Source: a virus. From it: DNA of 33,245 nt. Location: the IMG/VR virus record IMGVR_UViG_3300049734_000094, positions 1 to 33,245 of that record, one strand, 5' to 3'. The notes under the pieces were generated by a model. That model made no database searches and was not told the DNA's origin. It saw only the letters and a program-made list of their open reading frames with translations. The translations under genes and the position numbers were made by a program. The number at the start of each line of letters is the position of its first letter. Position 1 is the stretch's first letter. Shown one piece after another: positions 29,045 through 33,245 of this stretch.

Positions 29045-29871
29045 TGCCGCTGATCCTTCCGAAGCAGAAAGGTGTGCGGCGGGAGGCGAACTTCTCCGGC
29101 CAACCCTCGACCACCTGGGGGACGGCGCTCACGTCAGACGGTACGGCGCACGTCGAGCCTGCGACCGAGACCGAGCTGATCGCCTCGACGGCATTCGACA
29201 CCGACTGGGTGAATATCTGGTTCCACACGAACTCGGCCTCGAACACCGACTCAGACTCGCTGGTCAACATCAAGACCGGGGCCGGCGGTTCGGAAGTGAC
29301 GCTCCTGCCCAACCTCCTGGCGGGATGGGTCGGAACCCCCGCCCAGGGTTTCGGACAACGTCACTACGGCTTCCCTCTGTTCATCCCGACAGGGACACGG
29401 CTATCGGCCACGCATCGCTCCGTCGGGACCTCTACCACCGTGCGCTGCATGATCGAACTCCTGGGTGGAGGACGTTCGCAACACTGGACCGGAACTGGCG
29501 TGGAGACCATCGGCGCGGACACCGCGACCTCCTCCGGCACCTACGTCACCCCTGGCGGCGCATCCGAGGGCACGCTGACCTCGATGGGGACGACCGCACG
29601 GGAGTGGGGTTTCGTTCAGCCGATGCTCGCAGGTAACACGAACACCACCATGAACCTGGGGGTTCTGAGTATCGACCTCGCCTCAGACGGCTCCACCGTG
29701 ATCGATGGCCTGGATGAGTTCCTGTTCGAATCGAACAGTGCGGAGATCAGCTTCCCATGGAATCAGGGTGGACGTTACTGCTACGTCCCTACCGGAACGA
29801 CGCTCAACCTTCGTGCCCAGACCTCGGCATCACCTGAGGCGATGGCCTTCGCAGTCTACGGGGTGTTCTGA
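29044..29871 (+). CDS. Fibre or virion surface protein
   Basis: 275 residues from GTG at 29044. Strand-rich with many Thr/Ser/Gly. FDTDWVNIWFHTNSASNTDS, FPLFIPTGTRLSATH and YCYVPTGTTLNLRAQ are features of actinophage virion proteins that form jelly-roll-like tips. The module context (beta-helix, fibre, repeat protein) supports a host-contact role. Confidence 0.65.
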   Translation: MPLILPKQKGVRREANFSGQPSTTWGTALTSDGTAHVEPATETELIASTAFDTDWVNIWFHTNSASNTDSDSLVNIKTGAGGSEVTLLPNLLAGWVGTPAQGFGQRHYGFPLFIPTGTRLSATHRSVGTSTTVRCMIELLGGGRSQHWTGTGVETIGADTATSSGTYVTPGGASEGTLTSMGTTAREWGFVQPMLAGNTNTTMNLGVLSIDLASDGSTVIDGLDEFLFESNSAEISFPWNQGGRYCYVPTGTTLNLRAQTSASPEAMAFAVYGVF

Positions 29872-30221
29872 TGGCTATCTCCGAACCCTACGCCGGCTCC
29901 CAGTCCGTCACGACCGACGAATGGGACCTGCCCTCGGACAGTACAACGCTCGGCTCGGTTACCGACGACGGCGTGTATCAGGTGTTCCTCGACCTCAACG
30001 CCGTGGCCGACGGCGACGTGTTCCGCTTCAAGGCGTACGAGAAGGTCCAGGCCGCGGACACCCAGCGGGTCTTCTACTCGGTGGATATCTCCAACGCCCA
30101 GGGCACGGAGGACAACTGGGTGTCCCCGTCGTTCATTCTGCTGCATGGCTGGACGTTCTCGCTGGAGAAGATCGCCGGCACGGACCGCACGATAACTTGG
30201 AGCGTTCGGAAGGTCGCCTAG
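29871..30221 (+). CDS. Small virion-type protein
   Basis: 116 residues from ATG at 29871. AISEPYAGSQSVTTDEWDLP, YQVFLDLNAVADGDVFRFK and SFILLHGWTFSLEKIAGTDR resemble a short beta-sandwich found beside fibre genes in actinophages. Function not established. Confidence 0.65.
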   Translation: MAISEPYAGSQSVTTDEWDLPSDSTTLGSVTDDGVYQVFLDLNAVADGDVFRFKAYEKVQAADTQRVFYSVDISNAQGTEDNWVSPSFILLHGWTFSLEKIAGTDRTITWSVRKVA

Positions 30222-31133
30222 ATGCACTCGCCCTGGTACGACCCGCTTCTACCAGCGGCACAGCAACAGGCGACTGGGGGACAAACCGTTTCCGGTGTGG
30301 TTCTCAGCGTTACTCCCACCCTACCCGCCGGGTCTCTTTCGCATACCGTCACCGGGGCGCTGCTCACCATCACCCCGTCCATCCCCACGGGCGCACTCCA
30401 GTGGCAACTAACCGGCGTCACCATCACCGCAACACCGACGCTGCCTACTGGCGCACTCGAACACAGGATCACCGGAGTCACCCTCGCGGCGTCCCCGACG
30501 CTCCCAGCGGGCTCGGTTACATCAGGAGTTCAGCTAGACGGCGTAACGCTCGGCGTTACCCCGACGATTCCTACCGCCACCCTCCGACATGTTCTAACCG
30601 GCATCACGCTCACCGCAACACCCACCACCCCGCAGGCAACACTTCAACATCGAATCACCGGCGTTACGCTGACGGCTACCCCCACGATCCCCACAGCCAC
30701 CCTAGGGCATGTGGTCACCGGGGTAACAGTTACCGCTACGCCGACCCTGCCACAGGGCTCAGTCACTCAGGGTGTGCAGGTCACGGGCGTCACCCTGGTG
30801 GTTGCGCCCACCATCCCGACGGCGACGCTCCGGCTTATCCTGACGGGTGTAACGCTCACCGCAACGCCCACGTTGCCCCAGGCAGCGCTCCAATGGCAAC
30901 TCGGCGGGGTTACGCTCACTGTCACACCTATCTTCCCACAGGCGACACTGCAACATCTGCTCACGGGCGTCCTGCTGTCGGTCCTACCGGAACTGCCCAT
31001 CGCGGCGATCACGCAGGAAGGAGACGCCGGCCCAGTGCCTGGCCCAACCCGAGTGGTGACCGGGAACCCAAATGCGGTTACAGGCGGTGCTCGCAACTTG
31101 GTGACTACCGGCGCAGGTCAGACGGAGGCATAG
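30222..31133 (+). CDS. Twelve-repeat beta-solenoid-like protein
   Basis: 303 residues from ATG at 30222. Residues 24-267 are 12 tandem units of 20 residues (two have 22) with consensus TGVTLTATPTLPTATLQHR. Each unit has a Val/Thr/Leu strand, a Pro turn and a second strand. This suggests a rod-like solenoid, likely a tail fibre shaft or decoration. A Gly/Pro/Thr-rich end follows. The units differ enough at DNA level to show age. Confidence 0.8.
   Translation: MHSPWYDPLLPAAQQQATGGQTVSGVVLSVTPTLPAGSLSHTVTGALLTITPSIPTGALQWQLTGVTITATPTLPTGALEHRITGVTLAASPTLPAGSVTSGVQLDGVTLGVTPTIPTATLRHVLTGITLTATPTTPQATLQHRITGVTLTATPTIPTATLGHVVTGVTVTATPTLPQGSVTQGVQVTGVTLVVAPTIPTATLRLILTGVTLTATPTLPQAALQWQLGGVTLTVTPIFPQATLQHLLTGVLLSVLPELPIAAITQEGDAGPVPGPTRVVTGNPNAVTGGARNLVTTGAGQTEA
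30291..31022 (+). repeat. 12 tandem 60-bp coding repeats
   Basis: Repeat unit of 60 bases; units 4 and 8 are 66. Units share GTSACSCTSACCGC and CCSACSCTBCC (IUPAC) and encode the 20-residue repeats. Such arrays change length by slippage or recombination between phages. Confidence 0.8.
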
Positions 31134-31624
31134 TGAAGGTCGGTACTGTTCGGCTACATCACCCAACGCTGGCGAACTGTCTGCTGGTGGTGGAGCTTGA
31201 GCGGCCCTTCTCCAGCGGCAAGCCGCGGCCCTGCCACAAGTGCGGCAAGCCTCACTCCCGACAATCTCTGCACCTACGCCTGGACGCTCACGGTGACGTC
31301 ATGATCGCCTCGACCATCCTGGCAAAGCACGCCCTACGCCTCGAACTAGCCGGCCTCCAGGTGGCGAATCAAGTCAAGAACGCACCCACGCTGTACATCG
31401 GTGCCGTGGACGACCCAACCATCCAAGTGGTCGAGATGAACCTCAACGGCCACCACAACGCCGACCCGTTCTACGTTCCTGGCAGGACGCGCTACGAATC
31501 CGAAGCCGTGATCCGCAAGCCCCTACAGCCCGTCATCGACGCCAAGGCCGAGCAGGAAGACCGCGAGGCCACGGCCGAGAAGGCCAAGAAGCGACGCCTG
31601 TTCATCCTTGGAAGGAGACACTAG
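31133..31624 (+). CDS. Zinc-ribbon-containing hypothetical protein
   Basis: 163 residues from GTG at 31133. PCHKCGKPHSRQSLHLRLD is a zinc knuckle followed by a strand; proteins with the same 'CxxCGxxH...HL.LD' start occur in actinophage tail modules. The end is a charged helix (KAEQEDREATAEKAKKRR). Function unknown. Confidence 0.7.
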   Translation: MKVGTVRLHHPTLANCLLVVELERPFSSGKPRPCHKCGKPHSRQSLHLRLDAHGDVMIASTILAKHALRLELAGLQVANQVKNAPTLYIGAVDDPTIQVVEMNLNGHHNADPFYVPGRTRYESEAVIRKPLQPVIDAKAEQEDREATAEKAKKRRLFILGRRH

Positions 31625-32062
31625 ATGGCATCGTTCCTGTATGACGAGTTCCGCAAGTCGCTCGGTGGTAACCCCACGCACTCCGTCATCGACTTCGAGG
31701 ACGACACCCTCGGCATGTTCTTCGTTGACGAGGCCGATGACACGCCATCCCAGACGGCGGATGTGGACGCCGCTGACCGTACCGCAGCCGCAGCGCACCC
31801 CGACTTCGCCTCTGCGCCCAACCTGGTCAACAACACGGCCACCATCGCCTCAAGCATCCTGGTGCTGGACGCCAACGATCTCACGTTCACGGCGCTAGGC
31901 GCAGAGGACCCGATGGAGTCGCTCGACCTGTTCAAGGACTCGGGCACCGACACCACCAGCCCGTTCATCGCCAACTTCGATGACTACACGGGCCTGCCGC
32001 TGACCCCGAGCGGTACCGACGTGGTTGTGGTGTTCCACGCCAACGGGATCATCCGTATCTGA
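31625..32062 (+). CDS. Virion-type structural protein
   Basis: 145 residues from ATG at 31625. FLYDEFRKSLGG at the start, a beta-rich middle (THSVIDFEDDTLGMFFVDE), and DVVVVFHANGIIRI at the end. Short proteins of this layout occur in the tail modules of actinophages. Probably structural. Confidence 0.65.
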   Translation: MASFLYDEFRKSLGGNPTHSVIDFEDDTLGMFFVDEADDTPSQTADVDAADRTAAAAHPDFASAPNLVNNTATIASSILVLDANDLTFTALGAEDPMESLDLFKDSGTDTTSPFIANFDDYTGLPLTPSGTDVVVVFHANGIIRI

Positions 32063-32418
32063 TGAGCCGTACCCGCTGGCAGCGAGTGGCCCCGGATCAC
32101 TACTGGCGGCAGAACGACACTTCGCCGGCCATCACCGGGCAACTCTTCGATGGGAGCGGCGTGGTGGTGAACCTGACGGGTGCCGCGGTGGAGTTCCATG
32201 CCTGGTTCCCTGGCGACGCTGCGGTCAAGATCAACGCCGCTGGCACCATCACCGATGCCCCGAATGGCAGGGTGTCTTACACCCCCACTTCCACCGATAC
32301 GAACACCATCGGGGACATGATGGGAGAGTGGCAGGTGACGTTCTCCGGTGGGGCCATCGAGACGTTCCCGAACTGGCGGCACCTGAAGGTTCGGGTCACC
32401 AATGACATCGCGGCCTAG
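32062..32418 (+). CDS. Baseplate upper-protein-like (BppU N-terminal type)
   Basis: 118 residues from ATG at 32062. NDTSPAITGQLFDGSGVVVN, LTGAAVEFHAWF, and MGEWQVTFSGGAIETFPN form the immunoglobulin-like pattern of BppU-type baseplate N-domains, found as stand-alone proteins in many phages. Likely in the tail tip. Confidence 0.72.
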   Translation: MSRTRWQRVAPDHYWRQNDTSPAITGQLFDGSGVVVNLTGAAVEFHAWFPGDAAVKINAAGTITDAPNGRVSYTPTSTDTNTIGDMMGEWQVTFSGGAIETFPNWRHLKVRVTNDIAA

Positions 32419-32734
32419 GGCCTGCATCATCTGTGGCAAGCCGGCCAAGGGAACACGGTGCGCCAAGCACAGTCCCAAGCGGACGCCCTGGCAGCGTTCC
32501 GACAACAGGCCACGCCTAGGCTGGGCATGGCAGCAACGTAGGAAGCAGGTACTAGCCGAAGAGAAGCAATGCCGCTACTGCGGCAGGACTACGGACCTAG
32601 AGGTAGACCACATCGTTCCCCGTGCAGAGGGTGGTAGCGACGACCGGGCCAACCTACAGGTCCTATGCCATAGGTGCCACAAGATGAAGACCCAGGGTGA
32701 GAGTAAGCGAGGGATGCGGCGTGCCAACCACTAA
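32402..32734 (+). CDS. HNH endonuclease
   Basis: 110 residues from ATG at 32402. CIICGKPAKGTRC at the front, then CRYCGRTTDLEVDHIVPRA, NLQVLCHRCHKMKT: the full HNH with paired CxxC zinc sites. Placed just before the neck protein and terminase, as are HNH proteins that help terminase cut at cos. Supports cos-type packaging. Confidence 0.9.
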   Translation: MTSRPRACIICGKPAKGTRCAKHSPKRTPWQRSDNRPRLGWAWQQRRKQVLAEEKQCRYCGRTTDLEVDHIVPRAEGGSDDRANLQVLCHRCHKMKTQGESKRGMRRANH

Positions 32735-33209
32735 CGTGATCGTACGCTGGGACCCGCGCAGGCTGAATGCCAACCTACTGTCTGCCTACGGTCAGTCCAT
32801 AGCAGATGCCAGGTTGGTAGCCATAGCATCCTCACCTGCACCCCGTAAGGCAGGGGCTAGGCTCGTTCGTACTGGTCCCACCTCAGCACGCCTGGGTACC
32901 ACCGGCCTGGGTCACATCTTCGAGCTAGGCCGCAAGGGTGGCTACGTCATCCAGCCTGGACTCAAGACGGTACGACGCCGGGTACAGGGTGGGTCACGGT
33001 TCCAGCGTGAGGCAGCAGGGGTACGGGGTGGTTCAGGCAAGATAGCCCTACGCTTCACCAGGGGTGACGGTGGCTTCGCTCGTGGTGGTGTCATCGGTGG
33101 ACCACAGCGTGCTACGCCATACATCAACCCAACAGCAGGTACATGGGCACGCATCCTCTATCAACGACGAGCACGAGCAGCGATCAGATCATTCGCATTG
33201 GGAAGATGA
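32721..33209 (+). CDS. Probable head-tail joining (gp10-like) protein
   Basis: 162 residues from GTG at 32721, overlapping HNH by 14 bases. VIVRWDPRRLNANLLSAYGQ, LGHIFELGRKGGYVIQPG, and RATPYINPTAGTWARI (end) resemble HK97 gp10-like neck proteins, which normally sit between connector and tail terminator. Its place ahead of terL is unusual. Alternative: a minor capsid factor. The stop overlaps an ATG that may start terL. Confidence 0.6.
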   Translation: MPTTNVIVRWDPRRLNANLLSAYGQSIADARLVAIASSPAPRKAGARLVRTGPTSARLGTTGLGHIFELGRKGGYVIQPGLKTVRRRVQGGSRFQREAAGVRGGSGKIALRFTRGDGGFARGGVIGGPQRATPYINPTAGTWARILYQRRARAAIRSFALGR

Positions 33210-33245
33210 AAGGGGGGGGAGGGCTCAGGCCCTCGCGCATAGCAC
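33206..33245 (+). CDS. terL: Probable 5' end of terL across the window junction
   Basis: ATG at 33206 overlaps the previous stop (ATGA). The frame stays open to the right edge (MKGGGGLRPSRIA) and joins the left-edge terminase frame in phase if the ends are linked: 40 + 1379 = 1419 bases = 472 residues plus stop. It contains a G8 run and a hairpin GAGGGC-TCAG-GCCCTC at 33219-33234. Confidence 0.6.
   Translation, partial: MKGGGGLRPSRIA

Noticed and set aside
30291-31022. CRISPR array
   Set aside because: Repeats are diverged, contiguous and in coding frame, without spacers.
29705-31624. 639-codon + frame
   Set aside because: For most of its length it lies out of frame over four better-supported genes and reads as Arg/His/Pro-rich noise; only the end (from 31133) is a real gene.

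Overview
The window looks like an essentially complete tailed-phage (siphovirus-type) genome of about 33 kb with an actinobacterial host. Pointers to the host are the high GC content, frequent GTG/TTG starts, a WhiB-family regulator, and a GAAC-N4-GTTC LexA-type SOS box as found in Gram-positive and actinobacterial hosts. Genes are tightly packed, mostly with 4-base ATGA/GTGA overlaps, and nearly all lie on the + strand. The two ends of the window appear to be adjacent in the real genome. The terminase frame is open to base 3 at the left edge, and joining the right end to the left end gives it an ATG at 33206 that overlaps the preceding stop. The molecule was therefore probably circularised or cut arbitrarily inside terL.

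Layout. (1) 1-4917: head module with terminase, portal, prohead protease, major capsid protein and a small capsid-adjacent protein. (2) 5016-8059: an inserted sugar-modification cassette with a CmcI-like methyltransferase, an SDR epimerase and two glycosyltransferases. (3) 8047-16425: connector, tail completion, major tail protein, tail assembly chaperones with a CCCAAAA slippery heptamer, tape measure, a tail-associated M15-like peptidase, minor tail proteins, and two tandem paralogous metzincin-type zinc proteases. A lone minus-strand membrane gene with its own -10 element and a perfect palindrome interrupts this module. (4) 16400-18970: lysis region with several one- or two-helix membrane proteins and an M15-type endolysin. 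(5) 18970-20801: small zinc-ribbon proteins and a DnaQ-like exonuclease. (6) 20668-21201: a minus-strand XRE-type repressor-like gene and a divergent control region. (7) 21202-27567: early-type genes. Many are tiny; others include an IS110-like/HhH protein, a four-module zinc protein with a classical C2H2 finger, a PD-(D/E)XK nuclease and WhiB. (8) 27572-33209: a second structural module behind a promoter that carries the SOS box. It holds a secreted beta-helix protein, tail or fibre proteins, a 12 x 20-residue repeat protein, a baseplate-like protein, an HNH endonuclease and a probable neck protein just ahead of terL.

No integrase, excisionase, ParA, DNA polymerase or helicase was recognised. 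The lifestyle is therefore unclear: the repressor and SOS box suggest some lysogeny-like control, but no integration machinery is visible. The least ordinary items are the tandem metzincins, the SOS-box promoter ahead of a secreted beta-helix protein, the reversed membrane gene with its palindrome, the glycan cassette inside the head module, and a tRNA/tmRNA-like fold embedded in a coding gene.
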